Shown piece by piece: positions 13,996-21,140 of a stretch of 34,473 bases of DNA. This stretch comes from Oscillibacter sp. (GTDB lineage Bacteria; Bacillota; Clostridia; Oscillospirales; Oscillospiraceae): positions 1-34,473 of the forward strand of contig JALCRR010000016.1 of NCBI GenBank assembly GCA_022652815.1, read 5' to 3'. The number at the start of each line of letters is the position of its first letter. Position 1 is the stretch's first letter. A program made the position numbers and the translations under genes. The notes beneath the pieces were generated by a model. The model made no database searches and was not told where the DNA came from. It was given only the letters and a program-made list of their open reading frames with translations.

Positions 13996-14937
13996 ATGGA
14001 TAAGCGCGTCACAGCCATTTGTTCCGCAATATTGGTAGCAGTGTTCTACGCTTTGAGCACGCCGTTTTCCAAAATACTGCTTGCCCATGTCGCGCCCTCC
14101 ATGCTGGCTTCCCTTCTGTATTTTGGCGCAGGGATCGGAATCGCCATTCTCTATCTGCTGGTTCCCAAAAGCGTGAAGAAAGAAGCGAGCAAGCTTACAG
14201 GAAGCGATCTTCCGTACATCATCGGTATGATTTTGCTCGATATTGCCGCACCAATTTTCCTAATGTCCGGGCTATCAACGGCAACCGCTGCAAATGTATC
14301 TCTCCTAAACAATTTTGAGATTGTTGCGACTTCCGTCATTGCGCTGGCCATTTTCAAAGAGGCCATTTCCAAGACGCTTTGGATTGCAATCGTTATGATT
14401 ACATGCTCAAGTGCGCTGCTGTCCTTTGAGGATCTGTCGAGTCTGCAATTCTCTTTAGGCTCCGTTTTTGTCATTCTGGCGTGTATCTGCTGGGGCTTTG
14501 AGAACAACTGCACACGAAAAATCTCCGGGAAAGGCACCTACGAGATTGTCATTCTAAAGGGCATTTTCTCCGGACTTGGTTCGCTGATTGTTGCACTTAT
14601 TATTAGGGAACGTGTTCCCTCGGTCACATGGATTCTCCCTGCGCTCATGCTGGGCTTTGTCGCCTATGGCTTGAGCATCTTTACCTATATCCGTGCGCAA
14701 AAAGAGCTTGGAGCTGCAAAAACAAGCGCATATTATGCCGTTGCGCCATTTATCGGCGCGGCTCTTTCCCTCGCGGTACTAAAAGAATCTCTGACCGTTA
14801 CATTTGCCGCAGCTCTGCTGATCATGCTTGCCGGCACGGCTTTGGTCGTACGTGACACGATGGCAAAACAGCATAACCATACCGACCACGACGAAGAACT
14901 TCAAGATTCTCACGACAGTAACTTAAATTGCATGTAA
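13996..14937 (+). CDS. DMT-superfamily (EamA) transporter
   Basis: A 313-residue membrane protein with about ten helices arranged as two EamA repeats, the drug/metabolite transporter fold. It opens RVTAICSAILVAVFYALSTPFSK, which matches the usual first helix, and carries the second-repeat motif GFVAYGLSIFTYIRAQKELGAAKTS with the typical Gly/Ala packing. The C-terminal 25 residues are hydrophilic and His/Asp/Glu-rich (HNHTDHDEE), suggesting metal contact or merely a cytoplasmic tail. GAGGAG nine bases before the ATG at 13996 sets the start; the ATG at 13951 has none. Its codons are visibly more A/T-rich than those of its neighbours, and it sits just after a tRNA array and a structured spacer, so it may have arrived by transfer. 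The substrate is unknown. Confidence 0.88.
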   Translation: MDKRVTAICSAILVAVFYALSTPFSKILLAHVAPSMLASLLYFGAGIGIAILYLLVPKSVKKEASKLTGSDLPYIIGMILLDIAAPIFLMSGLSTATAANVSLLNNFEIVATSVIALAIFKEAISKTLWIAIVMITCSSALLSFEDLSSLQFSLGSVFVILACICWGFENNCTRKISGKGTYEIVILKGIFSGLGSLIVALIIRERVPSVTWILPALMLGFVAYGLSIFTYIRAQKELGAAKTSAYYAVAPFIGAALSLAVLKESLTVTFAAALLIMLAGTALVVRDTMAKQHNHTDHDEELQDSHDSNLNCM

Positions 14938-15010
14938 AGATTGTGTCGTATCATTTTCCGTTTATTGAGGAGATCACACGCATGACTGGCGGCATTGAAT
15001 GTGGTTGGGT

Positions 15011-15039
15011 TTGACAAAACTGCCGTGCAGTTTTACAAT
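15011..15039 (+). promoter_or_regulatory. Consensus promoter with a palindromic spacer
   Basis: TTGACA (15011-15016) and TACAAT (15034-15039) are 17 bases apart. The spacer is nearly filled by the inverted repeat AAAACTGC-CGT-GCAGTTTT (15016-15034), the shape of a repressor operator. Confidence 0.7.
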
Positions 15040-15080
15040 GGCAACGTTCCAAATTCTGCAAGACAAAGGAGTTCATTGAT

Positions 15081-15314
15081 ATGCATTTTCTCATTTGGCT
15101 GATTTCCGGCGCGCTGATCGGCTGGATTGCAAGTCTGATTATGAAGAGCAAGAGCAGCATTCTGCGCAACATCATCGTTGGCATTGTGGGCAGCAGCCTC
15201 GGCGGCTGGCTGGCAGGACTGATCGGCCTTCACGGAACCGGCGTGGGCAGCATTCTCATTTCCGTGGCCGGCGCATGCCTTCTGGTATGGCTTGCCCGAA
15301 AACTTTTTAAATAA
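15081..15314 (+). CDS. GlsB/YeaQ/YmgE-family membrane protein
   Basis: A 77-residue protein with three hydrophobic segments. It shows the family's glycine pattern: ISGALIGWIASLIM near the N-terminus, IIVGIVGSSLGGWLAGLIG in the middle, and a final helix ending in two basic residues. This is the transglycosylase-associated/GlsB group, small envelope proteins commonly induced by general stress in Firmicutes. Their mechanism is not settled, and there is no sign of enzymatic residues. AAAGGAG precedes the ATG at a suitable distance. It has a strong promoter of its own with an operator-like palindrome, so tight repression with high induced output is inferred. A bidirectional terminator separates it from the dap operon. 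Confidence 0.88.
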   Translation: MHFLIWLISGALIGWIASLIMKSKSSILRNIIVGIVGSSLGGWLAGLIGLHGTGVGSILISVAGACLLVWLARKLFK

Positions 15315-15325
15315 GCTGGCTACAT

Positions 15326-15358
15326 AAAAAAGCCGCACCCAAAAGGGTGCGGCTTTTT
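15326..15358. terminator. Bidirectional terminator between GlsB-like gene and dapH
   Basis: A ten-bp stem (15331-15340 with 15345-15354) and an AAAA loop are flanked by A residues on the left and T residues on the right. It serves the plus-strand small membrane protein and the minus-strand dap operon. Confidence 0.9.
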
Positions 15359-15369
15359 CGTTTGGCTTT

Positions 15370-16086
15370 TTACAGTTTGCGCAGGGCGTCAATTAGGGCG
15401 GTCTTACCCTCTGTCTTTGCGTCCTTCATCTTGATGATCTTCGCGGGGCATCCGGCAACCACAGCGTTTGCGGGTACGTCCTCCACCACGACGGCTCCGG
15501 CGGCAACAACAGCGCCTTCCCCCACATGGATTCCCTCGATCACCACGGCATTCGCGCCCACAAGGACGTTATCCTCCACGATGACAGGCGTTGCCGAGGC
15601 AGGCTCCACCACGCCGGCCAGAACAGCTCCGGCGCCGATATGGCAATGCTTGCCCACGGTTGCCCGTCCGCCCAAAACGGCGCCCATGTCGATCATGGTA
15701 CCCTCGCCAATCACTGCGCCGATGTTGATGATGGCGCCCATCATAATGACCGCACCGTCACCGATTTCCACCTGCTCCCGAATCACGGCACCCGGCTCGA
15801 TGCGGGCGCTGCATTTCTTCAGATCCAGCAGCGGCACGCCGGAATTCCGCCGGTCATTCTCCACCACCAGATCTGCGATCTTGTCGGCGTTTTCCTCCAG
15901 AATCGGAGCAAGTTCTGCCCATTCGCCAAAGACAATCCAGCTGCCGCCGTCGTTATGTGGGGCATTGCTGCCGCCGAACACTGTGGCCGTGCCAAAGTCC
16001 ACGAAGGCGGTGGTGTTCACATACAGCTTCACCGGCGTTTTCTTTTTGGAACTGGCAATATAGTCGATGATCTCCTGAGCATTCAT
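15370..16086 (-). CDS. dapH: Tetrahydrodipicolinate N-acetyltransferase (DapH)
   Basis: A 238-residue enzyme that acetylates tetrahydrodipicolinate with acetyl-CoA, committing diaminopimelate/lysine synthesis to the acetylated branch. Residues 1-90 form the DapH-specific N-terminal domain ([20 protein letters not shown], then [20 protein letters not shown]). From about residue 94 the chain is a left-handed beta-helix of hexapeptide repeats ([47 protein letters not shown]), closed by the GCPAKII segment. The acetyl rather than succinyl type is assigned from this N-terminal domain and length. AAGGAG is eight bases before the ATG at 16086; an ATG six bases earlier is too close to it. It is the third gene of the riboswitch-controlled dapA-dapB-dapH operon. 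Confidence 0.94.
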   Translation of the reverse strand: MNAQEIIDYIASSKKKTPVKLYVNTTAFVDFGTATVFGGSNAPHNDGGSWIVFGEWAELAPILEENADKIADLVVENDRRNSGVPLLDLKKCSARIEPGAVIREQVEIGDGAVIMMGAIINIGAVIGEGTMIDMGAVLGGRATVGKHCHIGAGAVLAGVVEPASATPVIVEDNVLVGANAVVIEGIHVGEGAVVAAGAVVVEDVPANAVVAGCPAKIIKMKDAKTEGKTALIDALRKL

Positions 16087-16109
16087 GGGCATTTCTCCTT
16101 AAAAATTGA

Positions 16110-16829
16110 TTATTCGCCGAAAAGCAGGCTTTGCAGGTCATAAACGCCTGCGTCTTTTTCTGCGATCACGCGGGCCATCTGCAGCGCGCCGTTGACAAAA
16201 ATCTGGCGGCTTGCAGCCCGGTGGGTAATTTCCAGCTCCTCATCGGGGCCAAAAAAGTGAACCGTATGGGTACCTGCCACCGTGCCGCCGCGCAGCGCGT
16301 GGACGCCGATTTCCTTTGCGTCCCGCTTGCCACAGTTGCCCTCCCGGCCATACACGGGGGTGTATTCGCCCTTGGGGTCGATGGCGGACAGCAGCAGCTT
16401 GGCCGTTCCGCTGGGAGCGTCGGCCTTCTGGTTGTGATGGGTCTCTTCCAGCTCGATGTCAAAGTTGGGCTTCAGCGTGTCGGAAATCTGGGAAAGCAGC
16501 CGGTAAAACACCGCAATTCCGATGGAATAGTTGGCGCTCCAGAGAATCGGGGCGCACTCCCCAAGGGCCAAAAGCTGCTGCTTCTGCTCCTGCGTATAGC
16601 CCGTCGTGCCGGAAACCAGCGGCGTTCCCGTGCGGCGAATATACGCACAGACAGCGTCCAGTGTGTCCGGACGGGAAAAATCAATGGCAACGTCGGCCAT
16701 CTTTCCGGTATCGGCAAGCGCGGTCAAGTTGGCTCGGTCAAAGCTGGCAACCACCTCATCGCCGTTTGCAAGAGCCGTCTGCTCAAGCAGGCGTCCCATC
16801 TTTCCGTGACCGATCAGAAGAATTTTCAC
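16110..16829 (-). CDS. dapB: 4-hydroxy-tetrahydrodipicolinate reductase (DapB)
   Basis: A 239-residue NAD(P)H-dependent enzyme that reduces the DapA product to tetrahydrodipicolinate. Visible features are the Rossmann start MKILLIGHGKMGR, the VSGTTGYT loop (72-79) and the catalytic EETHHNQKADAPSGTA motif, with His131/His132 and Lys135. It starts with GTG at 16829-16827, which shares bases with the dapA stop codon (GTGA), so the two genes are translationally coupled. Twenty-three bases separate its stop from the dapH start. The length is typical for clostridial DapB and slightly shorter than the E. coli enzyme. Confidence 0.95.
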   Translation of the reverse strand: MKILLIGHGKMGRLLEQTALANGDEVVASFDRANLTALADTGKMADVAIDFSRPDTLDAVCAYIRRTGTPLVSGTTGYTQEQKQQLLALGECAPILWSANYSIGIAVFYRLLSQISDTLKPNFDIELEETHHNQKADAPSGTAKLLLSAIDPKGEYTPVYGREGNCGKRDAKEIGVHALRGGTVAGTHTVHFFGPDEELEITHRAASRQIFVNGALQMARVIAEKDAGVYDLQSLLFGE

Positions 16830-17713
16830 AGCAGACCGGCCTCCTGCAGCGTGGCATGCAGTACGGCCTTATGCTCCTCGCTCATCTCGCACAGCGGCAG
16901 ACGCATGGGGCCGACGTTCAAGCCAATCATATTCATGGCGGCCTTCACCGGAATCGGATTCACCTCGATGAACAGGTCGTTCATCAGCTTGAGATACTTG
17001 ATGTGATTGGCAACGGCCTGTGCTTGATTGCCGCCCAGATAATCTGCCACGATCTGGTGACACATATCCGGCATCACATTTGCATAAACAGAAATGACGC
17101 CGCTGCCGCCAATGCTCATCAAGGGCACGGTGATGTCGTCATTGCCGGAATACAGGGCGAAGTCCGGCCCGATGCAGTGGGCAATCTTCATGGCGTAGGA
17201 CATATCGCCGGAGGCCTCCTTGATTGCAACGATGTTGGGGTGCTTTGCCAGCTTCTCCACCACGCTGACCGGGATCGAGCAGCCGGTACGTCCGGGCACA
17301 TTATAAAGAATGCAGGGGATGTGTACCTTGTCAGCCGTCTCGGCAAAGTGGCGGTACATGCCCTCGGGATTGGCCTTGTTGTAATACGGAGAAATCAGCA
17401 GCAGCGCGTCCGCGCCCATATTCTGATACTGGATACTCTTTTCGATCTGGGTGGCGGTGCAGTTGGAGCCAGAGCCCACGACAACTGGCACGCGGCCATT
17501 CACGACCTTGATGGTATGAGCCACGACGGAGGCATCCTCCTCATGGGTCATGGTGGAATACTCGCCGGTGGTGCCCAGCGTCAAAATTGCGTCGGTTCCA
17601 CCGGCAATCTGGCGCTCGATCAACTGCGTCAGCACCTCAAAATTGACGGTGCCGTCGTCATGGAACGGCGTAATCATGGCGACGATGGATCCCTGGATGT
17701 GTTCGAACTTCAT
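16826..17713 (-). CDS. dapA: 4-hydroxy-tetrahydrodipicolinate synthase (DapA)
   Basis: A 295-residue TIM-barrel lyase that condenses pyruvate with aspartate semialdehyde, the first step specific to diaminopimelate and lysine. The Schiff-base lysine is Lys165 in AIKEASGD. The catalytic tyrosine is Tyr137 in LYNVPGRT, and the GTTGE motif with Thr48/Thr49 completes the proton relay. GGAGGA nine bases upstream sets the ATG at 17713; a longer in-frame reading begins at 17758 but overlaps the leader. It is the first gene of the operon and lies behind a lysine riboswitch and an intrinsic terminator, so its transcription should fall when lysine is plentiful. Confidence 0.96.
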   Translation of the reverse strand: MKFEHIQGSIVAMITPFHDDGTVNFEVLTQLIERQIAGGTDAILTLGTTGEYSTMTHEEDASVVAHTIKVVNGRVPVVVGSGSNCTATQIEKSIQYQNMGADALLLISPYYNKANPEGMYRHFAETADKVHIPCILYNVPGRTGCSIPVSVVEKLAKHPNIVAIKEASGDMSYAMKIAHCIGPDFALYSGNDDITVPLMSIGGSGVISVYANVMPDMCHQIVADYLGGNQAQAVANHIKYLKLMNDLFIEVNPIPVKAAMNMIGLNVGPMRLPLCEMSEEHKAVLHATLQEAGLL

Positions 17714-17789
17714 AGTAGTGTCCTCCAAACTTTTTGTTTTTGTGAGATGTGTTTTCAATTCCCCACAGCCCGGCTTTGCCGGGTAAAAT

Positions 17790-17820
17790 AAAAAGTCGGT
17801 AGAGACACGCCCCTACCGAC
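17790..17820 (-). terminator. Attenuator terminator of the lysine riboswitch
   Basis: On the minus strand, GTCGGTAG (17820-17813) pairs with CTACCGAC (17802-17795), followed by TTTTT. It lies between the riboswitch and dapA, where lysine-dependent premature termination would occur. Confidence 0.85.
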
Positions 17821-17856
17821 AGCACACTCACGCCAAAAGCGCGGAGTTTCCTGTAA

Positions 17857-18022
17857 GCAGATAGCGCCCCCGCAGTTCATCGCTGCGGACAGTCCCGAAG
17901 ATTTTCTCTCCGGCCCCACCTCTCTTTCGCGCCCGAAAGAAAAGTTCGGCGAACTTGCCCCGCTCCCATTCTTCGCCTGCCGGCTCCCGGGAGTTCATCG
18001 CATCCGCGCCTCTATCTCATTT
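17857..18022 (-). promoter_or_regulatory. Lysine riboswitch (L box) upstream of dapA
   Basis: The leader carries L-box sequence hallmarks in order: GATAGAGGCGCGGA at its 5' end (18016 downward), a GGGGCAAGTTCGCCGAA block in the middle (about 17964-17946), and GGGGGCGCTATC at the 3' end (17871-17860). The terminal GATAG and CTATC pair to close helix P1. These match the conserved core of the lysine riboswitch as found before lysC-type genes. Position, orientation, following terminator and downstream genes all agree. No covariance model was run. Confidence 0.9.
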
Positions 18023-18028
18023 TTCGTT

Positions 18029-18057
18029 ATCATAGCATCTTTTGATGGACCGTTCAA
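18029..18057 (-). promoter_or_regulatory. Promoter of the dap operon
   Basis: On the minus strand, TTGAAC (18057-18052) and TATGAT (18034-18029) are 17 bases apart. Transcription would start at the 5' edge of the riboswitch. Confidence 0.8.
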
Positions 18058-18154
18058 GGTATATTTTGAAAAAGTTCCCTTTCTTTTTTCTCTTGTTTTC
18101 TGTCATTTTCGACAAAATCCGCAAAGAGCGCTGTTTCTGCGGGATTTGCCGTGC

Positions 18155-18160
18155 TATACT
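18155..18160 (+). promoter_or_regulatory. -10 box of the divergent M20 amidohydrolase gene
   Basis: TATACT stands 36 bases before the start codon. The -35 position (around 18132-18137) is poor, so an activator or weak constitutive use is possible. Confidence 0.4.
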
Positions 18161-18196
18161 CATTTTGTAATGAAACTCATTTTAGGAGGTGTTTTC

Positions 18197-19300
18197 ATGG
18201 AATCTGTTGTGGAATACCGCCGCGCGCTACATCGGATTCCGGAGCTGGACAATCAGCTTCCGGAAACCACGGAATATGTACGCTCCCGGCTGTCGGGTCT
18301 ATCCTGCAAGCTGTCCTCCCCCATCCGTTCCAGCATCTGCGCCTTTTTTGACGCTGGGAAGAGTGACACCGTTGCCTTCCGAGCAGACCTTGACGCGCTA
18401 CCGGTAACGGAGGTCTCCGATCTCCCCTACGCCTCGACGCACCCCGGCATCATGCACGCCTGCGGACACGACGGTCACACCGCCCTAATGCTGGCGCTTG
18501 CCGAATATGCCAACGCGCATCTGGCGCAGCTGCCCTGCAACGTGCTGTTTCTCTTCCAGCCGTCCGAGGAAACCACCGGCGGGGCAAAGCAGCTGTGCGA
18601 GGCCGGCGTTCTTTCCCGATACCGGGTGCGCCGGATCTTTGGTCTGCACCTGTGGCCGGGACTGTCCGAGGGCACCGTATGGTCCCGTCCCGGCCCGCTG
18701 ATGGCCCGCTCCAGCGAGGTGACCGTCACGGTGGAGGGAAAAAGCGTCCACATCTCCAAATACCGGGAGGGCGTGGATGCCCTGGCCATTGGCTGCGAAT
18801 ATCTGCGCCGAGCCTACGCCATGATGGAGCAGCTCCCCTCGGAAGAACCGTCCTTGCTGCGGTTTGGCAAGATGACTTCCGGCACTGTCCGCAACGCTAT
18901 CAGCGGTGAAACCCGGATTGAGGGCAGCCTGCGTACCTATTCAGAGGACACCTTTGCTTTTTGCAGCCGGCAGCTGCAGGAAATTGGCAAGTCGCTGGCC
19001 GCGCAGACCGGGAGCGCCATCACGGTTCACCTGAGCGAGGGCTATCCCGCCGTGTGGAACCACGAGGCACTGTACGGCGATCTGTGCAAAAAGCTCGGCT
19101 CCGCTGCGCCGCAGCTTCTTCCCGAACCGGCTCTGGCTGCGGAGGATTTTTCTTTCTACCAGCAGGAGGCTCCCGGCGTGTTCTTCTTCCTGGGTCTTGG
19201 CGACGTGCCTGCGCTCCATGCGCCGGAGTTTCACTTCAACGATGAGGCCGTCCTGCCAAAGGGACTGGAATTTCTCAAGAAACTACTGCTCACAACCTAA
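18197..19300 (+). CDS. dapL: M20D amidohydrolase, probable N-acetyldiaminopimelate deacetylase
   Basis: A 367-residue zinc amidohydrolase of the hippurate hydrolase/DapL group. Metal residues are visible in MHACGHDGH (Cys89, His91, His94) and QPSEETTGGA (catalytic Glu124, metal-binding Glu125), with the late AAEDFSFYQQ motif. DapL removes the acetyl group from N-acetyl-LL-diaminopimelate, the step needed after DapH and PatA. This assignment rests on context: it is divergent from dapA-dapB-dapH and convergent with a PatA-like aminotransferase. M20D enzymes of other specificity look similar. AGGAGGT sets the ATG at 18197; the ATG at 18146 lies before the -10 box and is not used. Confidence 0.78.
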   Translation: MESVVEYRRALHRIPELDNQLPETTEYVRSRLSGLSCKLSSPIRSSICAFFDAGKSDTVAFRADLDALPVTEVSDLPYASTHPGIMHACGHDGHTALMLALAEYANAHLAQLPCNVLFLFQPSEETTGGAKQLCEAGVLSRYRVRRIFGLHLWPGLSEGTVWSRPGPLMARSSEVTVTVEGKSVHISKYREGVDALAIGCEYLRRAYAMMEQLPSEEPSLLRFGKMTSGTVRNAISGETRIEGSLRTYSEDTFAFCSRQLQEIGKSLAAQTGSAITVHLSEGYPAVWNHEALYGDLCKKLGSAAPQLLPEPALAAEDFSFYQQEAPGVFFFLGLGDVPALHAPEFHFNDEAVLPKGLEFLKKLLLTT

Positions 19301-19340
19301 AAAAGTAAGCGCTGTGCCATAGCACAGCGCTTGCTTTTTT
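19298..19340. terminator. Bidirectional terminator between dapL and patA
   Basis: An 11-bp stem (19307-19317 with 19322-19332) and CATA loop have A residues on the left and T residues on the right. It lies between two converging genes. Confidence 0.9.
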
Positions 19341-19344
19341 AGGT

Positions 19345-20481
19345 TTAAAGGGATTTGATAAACTTCTCGATGCGGTCCAGACCCTCTTTCAAGTCTGCAT
19401 CGGAGTAGCAATAGGAAAGGCGCATATAGCCCTCGGTGCCGAAATAGCAGCCGGGAACCAGACCCACCAGACCCTCCTTGAGCATCCGGGTGCAGAAGGT
19501 CAGCGAGTCCATGCCGAACTTCTCAATGTTGATGAACATGTAGAACGCGCCCTCCGGCTCCTGCACGTCAAGGCCCATCTTAATCAGGCGGTCATAGACG
19601 TATTCCTTACGCCCCCGGTAAATCTCGCGGGCGGCAGTCGTGTCGGATGCCAGCGCCGCCGTGCAGGCGGGCTGATAGAACGACGGTGCAGACACCACGT
19701 CATACTGGTGCATGATCTGGATGCGGTCGCGCAGCTTGGCGTCGGCCAGCAGGTAGCCCACGCGCCAGCCGGTCATGGCATAGGGCTTGGAAAAGCTCTG
19801 AATGACGATGATGCGGTCGTGCATATCCTGGTAGTCGGAAAAGCACTTGAAGTTGTCGGTATAGACGAACTCGCGATACACCTCGTCGCACATGACGAAG
19901 ATGGGCTTGTCCTTCAAAACCTCGTGGATGCCCTTCAGCGTCTCCTTGGTGTAAATGCAGCCGGTGGGGTTGTTGGGAGAGGTCAGAATAATGGCCTTTG
20001 TCTTGGGCGTAATGGCCGCCTCCAGCGCCTCTTTGGAAATCTGGAAGTGGTTTTTCTCCGTCGGCAGAGCCACGGGCACACCGCGGCACAGCTGGGTGAT
20101 GGATTCATACAGGCTGAAAGCCGGGGTGGGGATAATGACCTCGTCACCGGGATTCAAAATGGCAAAGAGCGTGGTAAAAAGGCCCTCGGTTGCGCCAATG
20201 GTCAAAATGACTTCGTCCGGATTGTAGTGCAGGTTATGGCGCTTTGCCTCAAAGTCGCAGATCGCCTGCAGCATGTACGGATAGCCGTTTCCGGGAGGAT
20301 AGTGGGTATCGTTGTCGTCCAGTGCCTTCTTGGCGGCATTCTTGACAATGTCCGGCGTATTTAAATCCGGCTCGCCGATGGTCAGCAGGCAGGCGCCGGG
20401 TGTACTTTTTGCCAGCATGGTGAACTGGCGAATGCCGGACAGCTCCACGCCCATCACGGCGCTATTCAGTGTGAGGTCCAT
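19345..20481 (-). CDS. patA: Class I/II PLP aminotransferase, probable N-acetyl-LL-diaminopimelate aminotransferase (PatA)
   Basis: A 378-residue fold-type I aminotransferase. The PLP lysine is Lys232 in SFSKPYAMTGWRVGY. Asn171 lies in SPNNPTG, Asp199 and Tyr202 in CDEVYRE, and the Arg that binds the substrate carboxylate is near the C-terminus (YMRLSYC). The sequence belongs to the aspartate/PatA group. Next to the acetyl-pathway genes dapH and dapL, the transfer of an amino group to N-acetyl-2-amino-6-oxopimelate is the most likely job, though a general aromatic or aspartate aminotransferase cannot be excluded. The start is the ATG at 20481, ten bases after AAAGGAG; a GTG nine bases upstream is too close. 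It has its own consensus promoter rather than the riboswitch. Confidence 0.8.
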   Translation of the reverse strand: MDLTLNSAVMGVELSGIRQFTMLAKSTPGACLLTIGEPDLNTPDIVKNAAKKALDDNDTHYPPGNGYPYMLQAICDFEAKRHNLHYNPDEVILTIGATEGLFTTLFAILNPGDEVIIPTPAFSLYESITQLCRGVPVALPTEKNHFQISKEALEAAITPKTKAIILTSPNNPTGCIYTKETLKGIHEVLKDKPIFVMCDEVYREFVYTDNFKCFSDYQDMHDRIIVIQSFSKPYAMTGWRVGYLLADAKLRDRIQIMHQYDVVSAPSFYQPACTAALASDTTAAREIYRGRKEYVYDRLIKMGLDVQEPEGAFYMFINIEKFGMDSLTFCTRMLKEGLVGLVPGCYFGTEGYMRLSYCYSDADLKEGLDRIEKFIKSL

Positions 20482-20513
20482 GCGTTTCACGCTCCTTTGT
20501 GTTTATAAAGTTC

Positions 20514-20542
20514 AGTATATCCACTGAAAACAGGCCTGTCAA
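20514..20542 (-). promoter_or_regulatory. Consensus promoter of the aminotransferase gene
   Basis: On the minus strand, TTGACA (20542-20537) and TATACT (20519-20514) are 17 bases apart. No attenuator or riboswitch follows it. Confidence 0.85.
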
Positions 20543-20555
20543 TGCCGTTTTCCAC

Positions 20556-20585
20556 AAAAAGGGACGGCCTTCGGCCGTCCCTTTT
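20556..20585. terminator. Terminator after ogt
   Basis: A nine-bp GC-rich stem (20561-20569 with 20573-20581) around a TTC turn has A residues to the left and T residues to the right. It serves the minus-strand ogt transcript. Confidence 0.85.
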
Positions 20586-20595
20586 CCGTCATTTC

Positions 20596-21129
20596 TCAAA
20601 GCGCCGTGCCGCGCACCGGGCGGTAAAGCGTGGTGAGATCCACGCCCTCCAGCGTCAAAAGCGCAATCTTTTTGTCCAGTCCGCCGGCGTAGCCGGTCAA
20701 GTTTCCGCCTGCTCCCACCACCCGGTGGCAGGGAATCAGAACGCTGATGGGGTTGTGTCCCACGCCGCCGCCCACGGCCTGGGCACTGACGGGTCTGCCC
20801 GTCTTTTGGGCGATGCGTTTTCCGATGTTGCCGTAGGTCGTCAGATGTCCAAACGGGATCTCCCGCAGCTCCTGCCACACAAGCTCCCGGAAAGGACTGC
20901 CGTGGGGCGCAAGCGGTGGCATTGCCGGCAGCGGTCTGTGCGCAAAGTAGGCAGAAAGCCAGTCTGCCGCTTGAGCAAAGACGGGAAGATCGGACTGTTC
21001 CTGCGCGTTTTTTTCCAGCGTAGCAAGGCCGTACTTCTGCCCGTCAATCCAGAGGCCGGTGATACTCTCCCCGTCAGATGCCAGCGTGAGGGTACCCAGT
21101 GGGCTTTTCAGATGGGTTTTGTATGTCAT
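20596..21129 (-). CDS. ogt: Methylated-DNA-[protein]-cysteine S-methyltransferase
   Basis: A 177-residue suicide DNA-repair protein that moves methyl groups from O6-methylguanine to its own cysteine. The acceptor is Cys134 in LIPCHRVVG. The recognition helix and Arg finger region (TTYGNIGKRIAQKTGRPVSAQAVGGGVGHNP) precede it, and the GGLDKKIALLTLEG segment ends the domain. The N-terminal ribonuclease-like domain opens with SPLGTLTLASDG. The length agrees with bacterial Ogt. AAGGAG lies before the ATG, and only 11 bases separate it from the upstream 619-residue membrane-protein gene, so the pair is cotranscribed. There is no sign of an Ada-type regulatory domain. Confidence 0.94.
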   Translation of the reverse strand: MTYKTHLKSPLGTLTLASDGESITGLWIDGQKYGLATLEKNAQEQSDLPVFAQAADWLSAYFAHRPLPAMPPLAPHGSPFRELVWQELREIPFGHLTTYGNIGKRIAQKTGRPVSAQAVGGGVGHNPISVLIPCHRVVGAGGNLTGYAGGLDKKIALLTLEGVDLTTLYRPVRGTAL

Positions 21130-21140
21130 GGCGCTTCTCC

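Noticed and set aside
17857-18022. T-box leader before dapA
   Set aside because: No T-box sequence or specifier loop is seen, while the lysine riboswitch core blocks are present in order.
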